Assembly (NCBI GenBank): GCA_963930775.1
Contig: OZ005690.1
Span: forward strand, 2,402,225 to 2,466,224
Length of the DNA: 64,000 nucleotides
Direction of reading: 5' to 3'
DNA from: Cliona cf. orientalis
Lineage: Eukaryota > Porifera > Demospongiae > Clionaida > Clionaidae
This document shows positions 34,901-47,530 of the stretch, one piece after another; within the stretch, counting starts at the first letter, position 1, and every line of letters begins with the position of its first letter. Position numbers and translations under genes: made by a program. The notes under the pieces are model-generated. The model saw only the letters and a list, made by a program, of their open reading frames with translations. It did not search any database and was not told the DNA's origin.

Positions 34901-36163
34901 CTGGTATGGGATAGCAATAATTGAAGGACTCAGAACCAGATGCAGCATTGAGATACCGTAGCCACCCTTAATGAGCTCCTATAACTTTATATACGGTTTA
35001 ACAACTTAGAGTAGAGCCACTAGTCTAAGAGTGCATTGGTGCATTCATTGAGCTGTTTAGACAATTTCTTACGTATAATTATTCAGTTTGGAGTCATAAC
35101 CTTCCTTGCCATGCATTATGCAGGTAGACAAGAAGTCCACAAGAGGTTATTAGATGACACCGATTCAGGAGATAATGTTATTTCTCCACACATCATTTAT
35201 GATCTTGAAGACAGGCCTGAGAAACTCACTGAATCATTGAGAATTCTCAGTCAGGTTAATATTACACCATGCTCCAGTGTATCCTCTTATGTTGTATAAA
35301 TGGAACTTTTTTTGTTTTAGAATGATGTAAATATTAAGAACATCAAGATTTGTCCAAGTGCTAAGGACAAGTCTCGGAGAACCGTCTATGTTGAATGTGA
35401 TCATAGCCTCGAAGAAGATGTCAAGGAAAAATTGGAGGATGAAACTACACAACTAGGATTACCAGGCACTCTGAGAGTTTCCACACAACCTGAATCAGAG
35501 ATAATAGAAAAAGATGAAGGTATGTACAGTACGCTGAATTTTCAATACTGATGATATCATTACATATAGATGCTACTTCAAAACGTGTCAAGGAAATTGA
35601 GGAAGTGCTCAAGCATGAACCAGGAACCCTCTGTTTGTTGTTAGAGATGTTTCAAGAAGCGGAAGTAAGTAACACAATCATAGATAATGCCGGGATTGGA
35701 GATCGGAAGGATCAAGACCCAGTACAGTATTTCCGGGAGGGGGAGGGGAGGGTTAGTCTCGCTAGCCAGACTTCACACTCCAAAGTATTTAGTCAGTTCT
35801 GGGTATGTGTATTTACTATGAAGAACAAAATGCTGTGGAATGTGAGGTTCTAGCTCGCGAAACCAGTTATCTGAGTTTTGATAGAAGAGGGACAGAGCAC
35901 ACAACTTCAGCGCAAATAATATTATGCTTCACACATCTGCCTACAATTAATTAATTTTCATGCAGGAATTGCATCACATCAGTATCACTGACATCATCCA
36001 CGAAGATGTACGTGGGAGAAAGAATTGTAAGAAGGTCATCATTAAATTCATTCCAGAATTATCAAGAACTTGGAAAGATAATTACAACATAAGGCGAAAA
36101 GAATGTGATTTTATTGTGTCTGACTCAATGAGCGATGAGAGTACCTCTGAATCATTGTTGTAG
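31971..36163 (+). CDS. Rec8: four-domain receptor with two ACT-like domains
   Basis: Exons: 31971-31973 (ATG alone before GTAAGT), 32434-32491 (signal peptide, GLAIVTFFIIALVV), 32721-33119 (Ig-like), 33280-33570 (FN3-like 1), 33624-33715 and 33863-34103 (FN3-like 2), 34200-34484 (beta domain 4), 34769-34903 (transmembrane, AVGVVVPVLVIIITLAIVII), 35124-35254 and 35321-35519 (ACT-like 1), 35570-35664 and 35966-36163 (ACT-like 2). All phases agree; about 708 residues. ACT-like 1: YDLEDRPEKLTESLRIL then NDVNIKNIKICPS, strikingly like the N-terminal ACT domain of aromatic amino acid hydroxylases. ACT-like 2: LKHEPGTLCLLLEMF then HISITDI. It is the cleanest ACT-tailed member and has no lesion. The ATG-only first exon is the least certain part. 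Confidence 0.8.
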
Positions 36164-36507
36164 CTAGGCTAAGCTAGCTGTGTTTTAAAACCTTCCCTTT
36201 GTGTATTAGCGAATGCATACATAGCTAGCTACATAGCTACTACGTAGGATCTGCGTGTATAAAATTTAATTATGTGGATATGCTGTAATAATAGCACCGA
36301 TGTTATAATTGTACGCATGCGCATTAACAACCCCTGACTAATAATAATTATGTAACGCCAACTAACGGCTCACGCACACGCGCGCAAAGGCTTTTTCATC
36401 AGCAATAACGATATTATACATTCAGCTAAAATATTACACATTATAGTTTTTAAGTCAGTATAGCGATCAGATCGATCATTTATTATTCCACCAATCTGCT
36501 GCGCTAA
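36164..36507. other. Spacer between receptor cluster and SDR array
   Basis: No gene recognised. It holds the Rec8 3' end and CG-rich CGCATGCGC / CACACGCGCGC strings that could be promoter sequence for S1. Confidence 0.4.
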
Positions 36508-36540
36508 GACGGCGAGAAGCTCAACTATACAGCTCAGGTC

Positions 36541-37719
36541 AAGTTGGACGGGAAGACTGTCATCACAGGAGCCAACACTGGCATTGGACTGGAGACAGCT
36601 GTGGACATGGCCAAGAGAAATGCCAGGGTGATTCTTGCCTGTCGCAGTATGGAAAGAGGAGAGACAGCTGCTGTTGAAGTGAGGAAGAGAAGTGGCAACG
36701 ACAATGCGGTGTTTATTCAGCTGGATCTAGCCTCCCTGGATTCTGTGAGAAAGTTTGCAGCCAAGATCCTTGAAGAAGAGCCTCGAATTGACATCCTCAT
36801 CAACAATGCTGGCATGATCAGCACCACATACAGAGAGAGTGAAGACGGTTATGAATCCACCTTTGCTGTCAACCACCTTGGTCACTTTCTCCTCACCAAT
36901 CTCCTTCTTGATCGCCTCAAAGCAGCTCCCTCATGCAGCTAGGATAGTCAACGTTGGTGCCATGCTATACAAACTACATAAGGAGTACAAATTTGATGAG
37001 ATAAATAGCAAAGATGCTTCCAGATTCAGTGGTATCACCAACAGGGCTTACATTCAGAGCAAGCTAGCCAATGTACTTTTCACCCTGGGGCTACACAAGC
37101 GTCTGGAGGGCACCAATGTGACAGTGAATGTGCTTCATCCAGGTGTCATTAAAACAGAGCTTGCGAGGGATGTGCTGCCGAAGATTCCAGCTATTGTTAG
37201 GGTGAGTTTCAGTTCAATGATTTCCTTTATGAATGCTATATTTGTGCCAAGCAATATACTGTGCTTAGTATGCTACAGCATAATATGCAAGTAGCATCCT
37301 AGATGCCCCATGTTAGACAGCAAGGCTATCGGAGTATAATTTCATCTTTACATCTTAATTGCCAAAATTAATATTGGTTTTGTCTGAGTCCACACACAGT
37401 CACTCATTGACACAACAACGAATAATGGACATATTCTATGTATACACAACACACATGCACTCACTATTTAATACAATAATAATTAGTTTAACTTTCTCAG
37501 GTGCCACTTCAAGCTGTGATATACCCCTTCATGAAGACGCCATGGTAAGGAGCCCAGACCACCATCTACTGTGTAGTGGCTGAAGAACTGGAGGGAGCCT
37601 CGGGACGATACTTTGCCGATCGTCGAGACAAGGGCATCATGACCCAAGCTATCACTGATGAGGCAGTTGAGAGATTGTGGGAGCTAAGCTGCCAGTGGTC
37701 AAGGATTAGTAATAACTAG
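36541..37719 (+). pseudogene. S1: broken SDR (retinol dehydrogenase-like)
   Basis: Exon 1 about 36541-37201, exon 2 37501-37719. It matches the other array members but has no start: the frame meets a TAA at 36505 with no ATG, and no N-terminal anchor is present. One Ile codon is missing before the TGANTGIG nucleotide-binding motif. A 4-bp TGCA insertion at 36934-36937 shifts the frame just before the catalytic region, and exon 2 has a TAA at 37546-37548 where paralogues have Glu. The catalytic Ser position reads NVGA instead of NVSS; YIQSK is kept. Closest relative is S2. Confidence 0.85.
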
Positions 37720-37903
37720 CAAATAATAATTATGATTCTGCATAATTTCAATGCTGCTCATCCACTATACATGTACATCATCAACATTGATTTTGAATAG
37801 AGAAGAAGGGTGTGGCTGGCATGGCACCACGCCCACAATACAATTTTAATGCGCATGCGTGCAAAGAATAGCTGTACTTTGACCTGTAGCTCCTGCAAAA
37901 ATC

Positions 37904-39103
37904 ATGACTAGCTTCGGAGAGGCTGTAGGAAGAATCATGGATACTAGATTGGACGAAATTGGAAGAAAAATCGTGGAAAATCCTTTGCTTTCTGGAGGGA
38001 TACTAGCAGGAGCAATTGGTGTGTGGGGGGCCTATTGTTTGTTAAGAAGATGGGCGGCCGGAGGTGTGTGTAGGTCCCAGGCTAGGCTGGACGGGAAGAC
38101 TGTCATCATAACAGGAGCCAACACTGGCATTGGACTGGAGACAGCTGTGGACATGGCCAAGAGAAATTCCAGGGTGATTCTTGCCTGTCGCAGTGTGGAA
38201 AGAGGAGAGACAGCTGCTGTTGAAGTGAGGAAGAGAAGTGGCAATGACAATGCGGTGTTTGTTCAACTGGATCTAGCCTCCCTGGATTCCGTGAGAGAGT
38301 TTTCAGCCAAGATCCTTGAAGAAGAGCCTCGAATTGACATCCTCATCAACAATGCTGGTGTTATCAGTGGCTTGTACAAAGAAACACCAGACGGATTTGA
38401 ATCTACCTTTGCCGTCAACCACCTCGGTCACTTTCTCCTCACCAATCTCCTTCTTGATCGCATCAAGGAAGCTCCCTCAGCTAGGATAGTCAACGTTGGT
38501 GCCAAGCTTTTCAAAGATGTCAAGAAATTTGATTTTGATAACGTCAACAACAAGGATCCCGCCAGATTTAAGGGAATGTTGAACGTAGCGTACATTCAAA
38601 GCAAGCTTGCAAATGTGCTCTTTACGCTGGGCCTGGATAAGCGCTTGAAGGGCACAAACGTGACCGTGAACGTGCTCCATCCTGGTGTTATTCATACGGA
38701 GCTACTGCGGGATTATCCTATTACAAAAGTAAGTCAAGATTTCACAGTATCAATAAAATATTCATGATAAAAAAAGTCGAGTATCGTGGCAATTTTTAAT
38801 CCTTTATACTATTCCCACTTAGCTATAATAATTATTGTTATACTTCTGCAATAATATTATTCATTTCCAATCCAATTCATATTTCAGAGGATCTTCTGTA
38901 TCATAGCAAGACCATTCCTCAAGACACTCTTAGAGGGATCACAGACCACCATCTACTGTGCTGTCAGCGATGAGATGGAGGGTGTGAGTGGTAAATACCT
39001 GTCCGATTGTCAAGATCAAGGCATTCAGACCGAAGCCACTAGTGAGGAAGATGTGGAAAAGTTTTGGCAGCTCAGTTGCCAATTAACTGGACTCAAAGAA
39101 TAA
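37904..39103 (+). CDS. S2: membrane-anchored SDR, catalytic Ser missing
   Basis: Exons 37904-38728 and 38888-39103, 346 residues. An N-terminal hydrophobic anchor (about residues 32-48) precedes TGANTGIG (about 70-77). LACRSVERG carries the Arg that favours NADP(H) in this family, followed by NNAGV and the catalytic YIQSK. The family is the RDH11-14 group of short-chain dehydrogenases, which interconvert retinal and retinol or reduce lipid aldehydes at membranes; the substrate here is unknown. Where S3-S14 have NVSS, S2 has NVGAK, removing the Ser that polarises the substrate carbonyl, so activity may be lost or changed. It is convergent with S3. Start chosen at the only ATG before the anchor. 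Confidence 0.85.
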
Positions 39104-39347
39104 CAACAAAGTACCCCATTGGTCAAAAAATCAATAATTGGTACAAAAGGTTATAATTACAGATATATAGATGTTATGCTCATTTACCACCTACTTTTTG
39201 CTGAAGTGTATAATAACTATTGCAAAATTTAATTAAAAATGTAATAGTATACAATACCAGTAACTGATCAGGTACAGTGCAGTACATACAGCATAATAAT
39301 ACTATACATCTACAGTGTGATTATTATATTTCTTCATAGTTGGCATG

Positions 39348-40499
39348 TTAGGATTTCATCCCCACCATTTCCTTGCTCATCTCCCAGAGCTTATCAGCAG
39401 CTTCATCATCATTGGCTTGAGGATTAGTTAACGGTTTGATACGACAGTCGGCCAGGTACTGCCCGGTCACTCCCTCCATCTCCTCACTGACAGCACAGTA
39501 GATGGAGGTTTGGGCTCCTTGTTCAACTGTCTTGAAGAAGAAGGGCCGTGCGAGGTTGATTATCACTTTCTGTGAGAGGTTTCACATAAATTAATAATAT
39601 CAATTTCAGACAATTATAATAACAGGCCAACATAATAATATCACTCATCCAATGACATCCATACATGTAGGGAAAAAATACTGCCCAATTAATCTAGCTA
39701 CTTAATATCATGAAGAACACCCCACCCCCCCCCCCCCCCCTCCTCTAACCATGCATCTATAGCTACCATATGTTGGGGCATCTCATGATCATCTACTCAT
39801 AATTATTTTGTTAGGTTTACATACCCAGCCAAAATTTAGGTTTTGACTAAATATGTTGGTATAGATGGCGCCAGGATGAAGTGCATTCACAGTGACTCCA
39901 GTTCCCTGTAACTCCTTGGCAAGCTTTCGAGTGAAGAGGATGTTTGCCAGCTTACTTCGACCATAGGCCGTAAGTCGCCCATATGGTCTCTCGGTATTAA
40001 GATCATTGAAATCTATCCGTGCACGATGATGTAAAGCTGACGAGACGTTGACTATCCTAGCTGAGGGAGCTTCCTTGATGCGATCAAGAAGGAGATTGGT
40101 GAGGAGAAAGTGACCAAGGTGGTTGATGGCAAATGTTAACTCAAATCCATCGGCACTCTTAGTAAAATCATTGCTGACCACACCAGCGTTGTTGATGAGG
40201 ATGTCAATTCGAGGCTCCTCTTCAAGGATCTTGGCTGCAAACTTTCTCACGGAATCCAGGGAGGCTAGATCCAGCTGAACAAACACCACATTATCATTCC
40301 CGCTTCTCTCTTTCACTTCAACGACAGCTCTCTCTCCTCTTTCCACACTGCGACAGGCAAGAATCACCCTGGCATTTCTCTTGGCCAAGTCCACAGCTGT
40401 CTCCAGTCCAATACCAGTGTTGCCTCCTGTTATGATGACAGTCTTCCCGTCCAGTTTAATCTGCGTCCAGTTCGCGACGGCTGTCACTCTGGATGCCAT
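39348..40499 (-). CDS. S3: SDR without membrane anchor
   Basis: Exon 1 39825-40499, exon 2 39348-39569, 298 residues. It starts at MASRVTAV, shared with S4 and S5; an upstream in-frame ATG at 40601 adds 34 residues that S4 and S5 only partly share, so the inner start is preferred. Nucleotide motif is TGGNTGIG; NNAGV, NVSS and YGRSK are present. The hydrophobic anchor of S2 and S6-S14 is absent, so a soluble or peripheral protein is likely. A poly-C tract sits in the intron (39725-39740). Confidence 0.85.
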
Positions 40500-41278
40500 A
40501 CTGAGCTCTAGACTCGTCGTGTATAGCCAACCTATGCGTAGGAGGGGCTGGCGCGCAGGACTAGGCTGTTTAATATTATTACGTATTATGGGCGTGCACA
40601 TTATTAGTGAATTTATGCTGACGTGTAGCTATAATCTGTCAAGCTGCAAGCTAGCTAGCGCAAGCAGCAATCTTATATAGTCTCGAACCCAGACCCCTCC
40701 CTTTTTCGCAGCGCTGGATGTATTGCATCATAGTTGCATCACCAGCATACAAGCACGTGTTGAGCTCGAGACTAGCTAGCTACCCGACGACCTTTACCCA
40801 CTCTACACGCGAAAATTATATTCCATGCTTTTCGCGTAAATAAATCAACGAAGAGCAGCAGAATTAATGGTGAAGCTCAAATAGAGCATTACTGGTTGCA
40901 GTCGGTGGAGTTGATTGATTATCTATATCATCCCATTTGGGCAAAAGACTGTGGTTGCTATAATAATATTATTATAGGCAACTAATAACGTGAAGCATGA
41001 CATTGTATACCCACATGCCCATCTATTACACGTACACATCATATTATGTAAATTAATAATAATATGGTATTATAATTAGCTTAATTACACCCAGATGGAG
41101 GCTGTTAATAATGTTATAATGCTAATATAGCTAGGCAACCACCTACACACCCACTTTTTGCTAAAAAATATTGCAACATGCTGTGTGTACTATGCAAGTC
41201 ACAATAACAATAGCAACAGTACAATAAATTGCATAACGTCATGGTAGAATAGCATCAGAAGCAAAAATATTATTTCTG
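40500..41278. other. S3-S4 spacer
   Basis: No gene apart from a small hairpin element at 40678-40774. Sequence around 40870-41240 resembles 43040-43460 and 45380-45660 (for example GCAACATGCTGTGTGTACTA), showing that S3-S5 arose by tandem duplication including spacers. Confidence 0.5.
40678..40774. mobile_element. Small foldback element
   Basis: Ends TAGTCTCGA / TCGAGACTA; interior contains CAGCGCTGGATGTATTGCAT, also present in the element at 60663. Arms are degenerate. Confidence 0.5.
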
Positions 41279-42862
41279 TTAGGATTTCATCCCCACCATT
41301 TCCTTGCTCATTTCCCAAAGATTATCAGCAGCTTCATCATCGTTGGCTTGAGGATTAGTTAACGGTTTGACACGACAGTCGGCCAGGTACTGCCCGGTCA
41401 CTCCCTCCATCTCCTCACTGACAGCACAGTAGATGGAGGTTTGGGCTCCTTGTTCAACTGTCTTGAAGAAGAAGGGCCGTGCGAGATTGATTATCACTTT
41501 CTACGAGAGATTTCGCATAATATAAAAATTAATATTTAAATTGTCATAACCATGGGCCGACATATTATAAACATAATACCGTTGGTATCACTCATCCAAT
41601 GGCATCCATGCATGTGGAGAAAAAATACTGCCCATGATTAATTCTAGCTACTTATTATGAAGAACATCCCAACCCCCTCTAAGGCCACTGTAACTTGATT
41701 CATTGTTTTCCGTCACCCACCCTGCATGCTTATTTTGTAGCCGCCTCAAAATTCATTAAGCATTGTTGCAAGCCAACTATATATATAGTCATGCTCCTTG
41801 TAAACCACACAAAGTTTAGTGGTTACATAATGATATTCATACATAATGAATGACCGCCAGCGTGCATGCTCTCCAGGCATATATATAGGAGAGGACGGGA
41901 AACAGTTACCTTGGGGCTACAATAATATTTGCGGGTACAAATTTTTGCAGATTTCGGAAATAGTGCATTTAGCGGGTACTACTCATTTTAACGATTTTAT
42001 TCGAAAATTATGAAAATTCTAATATTCGCGGGTACAATATTTAGGCAAATTGCTGATTTCACTAAATTTAGTACCCACAAACAAAAGTGTCCCTTAAGGT
42101 ACAATGGCCTAACCATGGATCTACAGCTAGCTACCATATTATGTTGGGGCATCTCATCTACTCATAATTATTTCATTTATAGGTTTACATACCCAGCCAA
42201 AATTCAGAAATATGTTGGTATAGATGGCGCCAGGATGCATGAAGTGCATTCACAGTGACACCAGTTCCCTCTAACTCCTTCGCAAGCTTTCGAGTGAAGA
42301 GGATGTTTGCCAGCTTACTTCGACCATACGCCGTAAGTCGCCCATATCGTCTCTCTGAATTAAGATCGTTGAAATCTATCCGTGCACGATGATGTACACT
42401 TGATGAGACATTGACTATCCTAGCTGAGGGTGCTTCCTTGATGCGATCAAGAAGGAGATTGGTGAGGAGAAAGTGACCAAGGTGGTTGATGGCAAATGTT
42501 AACTCAAATCCATCAGCACTCTTAGTAAAATCATTGCTGACCACACCAGCGTTGTTGATGAGGATGTCAATTCGAGGCTCCTCTTCAAGGATCTTGGCTG
42601 CAAACTTTCTTACAGAATCCAGGGAGGCTAGATCCAGCTGAACAAACACTGCATTATCATTCCCGCTTCTCTCTTTCACTTCAACGACAGCTCTCTCTCC
42701 TCTTTCCACACTGCGACAGGCAAGAATCACCCTGGCATTTCTCTTGGCCAAGTCCACAGCTGTCTCCAGTCCAACGCCAGTATTGCCTCCTGTTATGATG
42801 ACAGTCTTCCCGTCCAGTTTAATCTGCGTCCAGTTCGTGACGGCTGTTACTCTGGATGCCAT
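41279..42862 (-). pseudogene. S4: SDR with 4-bp frameshift
   Basis: Exon 1 42193-42862, exon 2 41279-41500. Very close to S3 and S5 through MASRV, TGGNTGVG, NNAGV, NVSS and YGRSK. A TGCA insertion at 42236-42239 breaks the frame right after VTVNALH, where paralogues have PGAIYTN, so exon 2 is out of frame. Removing four bases restores the splice phase. The lesion is recent, as nothing else is damaged, and an assembly or allelic cause is possible. A MITE lies in its intron. Confidence 0.75.
41907..42101. mobile_element. MITE in S4 intron
   Basis: Imperfect inverted termini of about 40 bp starting TACCTTGGGGCTAC / TACCTTAAGGGAC, TA at both edges; interior has GCGGGTAC repeats. Confidence 0.65.
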
Positions 42863-44006
42863 GCTGAGCTCAAGATTCGCTGTATACGATACCGCTATTG
42901 AGTGATAACTGGTGATAATTGATATGGGCGTGCACATTAAATAATCGTGAATTTATGCTGACTACGGAGTATACCGGTACGTAGATACACGCGAAAATTA
43001 TATTTCCTATTTTTTAATTTGCGTAAATAAATCACTGATTGCGAAGAAAACGGAGCTCAAAATGAATAGATCATTGTTAGTAGCTGTTGGTGGAACTGTC
43101 TACGTATCATCCCATTTGGATAAGACTGTGGTTGCTAGGCAACTAATGTGATGGTATATTAATAATAATAATATGATAATTTAATTTATAAAAAAAATCC
43201 TAGAACGCGAATTTTCTTGCACTAATTAGATCATACATTTTATTAGCATAAACACGGTAAGATAATTGGCTTACACCCAGATGAAGGCTGTAGATAAAAG
43301 TATCAATATGCTTATGTAGCTAGGAAACCACCTACACACCTACTTTTTTGCTGAAGTGTATAAACATGTCTATACACTTCGGCAAAAATAATTATTATTA
43401 TTGCAACATGCTGTGTGTACTATGCAAGTCATAATAACAGCAGTATAATAATAATAATATCATGACTTAGCCTTGTATCCTAGGTAACAGCCATGATATA
43501 ACTCCCATATACCCCAGCTAGCCCTCAGGCATTATAACTCCCCACCCCTGACAATAGCCCAATAACTTAACACAGTTGCGCTGGCATGCCAAGTTTGTGT
43601 TGTAGCTACTAGCTTTTCACTAACTATAATATAGCCAGTAGCTCCCACACATAATACAATCACTAGGAGGGTTCCAGCTTCATAGACTAACTATTGTACA
43701 GATTGTCATTATGATAGAATCTAGCTACCTACTACTCCAACTCTCAGTCAAGTTTCAAATATGAAAAAGTATTATAAACAGTCTGCTGATTTCACTAACC
43801 AATCACGGTCAAGATATTAAACAGATAAACTATGTTTGCCCAGGATACACCATTCATATACCACCTTCGCTCTCGGGTTACGCCCTCGAGCTCAGGGTGG
43901 TATATGAACGGTATATCCTGGGCAACCATAGTTTATCTATTACTTATATAAATTAATTGCATAATGTCATGGCAGAATAGCATCAGAAGCATGATTGGTA
44001 TTTTGG
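42863..44006. other. S4-S5 spacer
   Basis: No gene. It holds a foldback element (43823-43938) and spacer sequence shared with the neighbouring intergenic regions. Confidence 0.5.
43823..43938. mobile_element. Foldback element, 116 bp
   Basis: Arms of about 50 bp with few mismatches (AGATAAACTATG.TTGCCCAG and complement) around CTCGGGTTACGCCCTCGAG. Its centre resembles the element in Rec5 (19493). Confidence 0.75.
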
Positions 44007-45164
44007 TTAGGATTTCATTCCCACCAGTTCCTTGCTCATCTCCCAAAGCTTATCAGCAGCTTCATCATCGTTGGCTTGAGGATTTGTTATCGGTTTGATA
44101 CGACAGTCGGCCAGGTACTGCCCGGTCACTCCCTCCATCTCCTCACTAACAGCACAGTAGATGGAGGTTTGGGCTCCTTGTTCAACTGTCTTGAAGAAGA
44201 AGGGCCGTAGGAGGTTGATTATCACCTTCTGCAAGAGATTTGGCAATAAAATTCAAATATCAATTTCAGATAATAATATAAAATCGCCATATATAACCAC
44301 GGGCCAACAGATAAACACATCACTTATCCAACGACATCCATGCATGTAGGGAAAAAATATGTATATAATATATATACTGCCCATAATTTAATCTAGCTAC
44401 TTATCATGAAGAACACTGGCCGCCCCCCCCCCCCCCCCCCCCCCAAGCTACTGCATGCATGTTGGGGCATCTGCATAACGTTTACATACCAGGCCAAGAT
44501 TCAGGTTTTGACTAAATATATTGGTATACATGGCACCAGGGTGAAGTGCATTCACAGTGACACCAGTTCCCTGTAACTCCTTGGCAAGCTTTCGAGTGAA
44601 GAGGATATTTGCCAGCTTGCTTCGACCATAGGCCTTAACTGGCCCATATGGTCTCTCTGAATTAAGATCGTTGAAATCTATCCGTGCACGATGATGTGCA
44701 CTTGATGAGACATTGACTATCCTAGCTGAGGGAGCTTCCTTGATGCGATCAAGAAGGAGATTGGTGAGGAGGAAGTGACCAAGGTGATTGACCGCAAATG
44801 TTAACTCAAATCCATCAGCGCTTTTAGTATGAGCAGTGTTGATGACGCCAGCATTGTTGATGAGGATGTCAATTCGAGGCTCCTCTTCAAGGATCTTGGC
44901 TGCAAACTTTCTCACGGAATCCAGGGAGGCTAGATCCAGCTGAACAAACACCACATTATCGTTGCCACTTCTTTTCCTCACTTCAACAGCAGCTGTCTCT
45001 CCTCTTTCCACACTGCGACAGGCAAGAATCACCCTGGCATTTCTCTTGGCCAAGTCCACAGCTGTCTCCAGTCCAATACCAGTGTTGGCTCCTGTTATGA
45101 TGACAGTTTTCCCGTCCAGTTTAATCTGCGTCCAGTTCGTGACGGCTGTTACTCTGGATGCCAT
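44007..45164 (-). CDS. S5: SDR without membrane anchor
   Basis: Exon 1 44490-45164, exon 2 44007-44228, 298 residues. MASRV start as in S3; TGANTGIG, LACRSVERG, NNAGV, NVSS and YGRSK are intact. It is the intact sister of the broken S4. The intron has a 22-bp poly-C run (44423-44444). Confidence 0.85.
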
Positions 45165-45712
45165 GCTGAGCTCTAGGTTCGCTGTATATGATACCGCTAT
45201 TGAGTGATAACTGGTGATAATTATTATGTGCGTGCACATTAAATACCCCGGTAATCATTAATATGCTGACGTGTATAGAATGCGCGCGAAAATTATAATA
45301 ATAATAATTATTCCCTATTTTTCGCGTAAATAAATCATTGCGAAGAAGGATTTCGCAATTTTCTGGTAAAGGTCGCCACGCGCTCATATAAAAGCCTAGA
45401 ACGCGAATTTTCTTGCGTTAATTAGATCATGCGTTTTATTAATTAGCATAAACACGGTATGGTATATAATTGGCTTACATCCAAATGAAGGCTGTAGATA
45501 ATAGTATTATGCTAATGTAGCCAGGAAACCACCTACTGTTTTGCTGAAGTGTATAAACATGTCTATAGTACACTTCAGCAAAAATATTGCATTGCAACAT
45601 GCTGTGTGTACTATGCAAGTCACAATATTTAACAACAGTTTATAAATTGCATAATGTCATGGCATGCAGAATAGCATCAGAAGCCTGAGCATGATTACTA
45701 ATTAAATTTTGG

Positions 45713-46952
45713 TTAGGATTTCATTCCCACCATTTCCTTGCTCATCTCCCAAAGCTTATCAGCAGTTTCATCATCCTTTGCTTGAGGATTCACCAAAGCT
45801 TTGATATGACAGTCCTTCAGGTACTGCCCGGTCACTCCCTCCATCTCCTCACTGACAGCACAGTAGATGGTGGTCTGGGCTCCTTGTTTAGTTGTCTTGA
45901 AGAAGAGTTGTGCGATAGTGACTACCACTTTCTGCAAGTGATAAAGATAGAAAATTTCAAGTTTATCCATACATGGATAGATGGATAGATAGACAGAAAT
46001 TCCGTAATTTTAGCCATAATAATTTAATTAGAATCCCCTCCATAAACTTATCACTATGAACATTGAGTGACCCTCTCTGAATTTATTATTGTTAGCTATG
46101 CATCTAGCTATTGTAGCTTCAGCGTGTTGGGGGAACCAAGACTTCATTATGTTTACATACCATGCCGAAATGCTGCTTCCTGAGGAAATCTCCAACCATG
46201 TTGGTATAGATGGTACCAGGATGAAGTGCATTCACAGTGACACCAGTTCCCTGTAACTCCTTGGCAAGCTTTCGAGTGAAGAGAATGTTTGCCAGCTTAC
46301 TTCGACCATAGGCCTCAAATGACTCATACGATCCTTCTGAATTAAGATCATTGAAATTTATCTGCGCACGATAGTATGCTTCTGATGAGACGTTGACTAT
46401 CCTAGCTGAGGGAGCTTCCTTGATGCGATCAAGAAGGAGATTGGTGAGGAGAAAGTGACCAACGTGGTTGACGGCAAACGTCAACTCTAATCCATCAGCA
46501 CTCTTAGTAAAATCATTTCTGATCACACCACCGTTATTGATGAGGATGTCAATTCGAGGCTCCTCTTCAAGGATCTTGGCTGCAAATTTTCTCACGGAAT
46601 CCAGGGAGGCTAGATCCAGCTGAACAAACACCGCATTGTCGTTGCCACTTCTCTTCCTCACTTCAACAGCAGCTGTCTCTCCTCTTTCCACACTGCGACA
46701 GGCAAGAATCACCCTGGCATTTCTCTTGGACAAGTCCACAGCTGTCTCCAGTCCAATGCCAGTATTGGCTCCTGTTATGATGACAGTCTTCCCGTCCAGC
46801 CTAGCCTGGGACCTACACACACCTCCGGCCGCCCATTTTCTCAGCAGAAAGAAACCTCCTACTGCCAGAGCTCCAACTGCTAGCGTTCCCAGCTGCCAAC
46901 GATGCTCTTGCACAGCGCTGGAGAAGAAATCTTTAACGTCAAGCTCCACCAT
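45713..46952 (-). CDS. S6: membrane-anchored SDR with NNGG variant
   Basis: Exon 1 46161-46952, exon 2 45713-45931, 336 residues. N-terminal anchor GTLAVGALAVGGFFLLRKW. The family NNAG motif reads NNGG; the structural Asn is kept, so activity is likely preserved. NVSS and YGRSK present. Start taken at MVELDV, next to the anchor; an upstream in-frame ATG would add 19 residues. Confidence 0.8.
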
Positions 46953-47149
46953 TCTGCTGGAAAATGTATGCACGCAAAAATTAATTATTTTTAGCCTCAC
47001 ACCCCACACGCGCGATAACTAACCGCGAATAAAGGGCGTGTAGAATGAATGCCACAACAAAAGCATGGGGTGGATGGGTGTAGCTTGTTTACTGGTTCTG
47101 ACCTTTGACCTTTGAATATTGCTGCAAGAAAACAAAAATTAATCAAGTT

Positions 47150-47290
47150 ATGAGTACCTATCTTCCTGAAGCATAGATTATATATAATCTATTCCTGAAG
47201 TGATGGTCGATAATCCTTGGGTTGTTTGGAGGAATAGTAGCTGCAGCTGTAGGCCTGGGCTGTGCCTATCTCATCAGGAAATATAAATAG
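47150..47290 (+). pseudogene. Orphan N-terminal fragment of an SDR
   Basis: Reads MSTYLPEA then, after a stop and small shifts, VDNPW, LFGG and VGLGCAYLIRK, matching the anchor of S13 and S14 in order. It is on plus while its neighbours are on minus. Nothing of the Rossmann domain follows. Confidence 0.7.
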
Positions 47291-47530
47291 GGGAAGAGCG
47301 TGGGAATTGAGCATGCAGTTGGCAAAGCTGAAATGAAGGATCAATTCCATTAACTTTAATGAAAGTTTTAATATTATTTTATCGATCGATGTACAAAAAA
47401 AGCAACGTGTAAGAACCCCTTTATAAACAATAATAATTATTATCGTACTTTGCAATTGGTACAAGGCATGGTATAACATTATTATTATAGTCATTATTAC
47501 TAAGTTCCTAAATTCCCTCGAAATATTTAA

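Noticed and set aside
37541-37550. CATGGTAAGG in S1 exon 2 as a splice donor
   Set aside because: It falls inside the GAQTTIYC exon conserved in all paralogues; the TAA is better read as a nonsense change.
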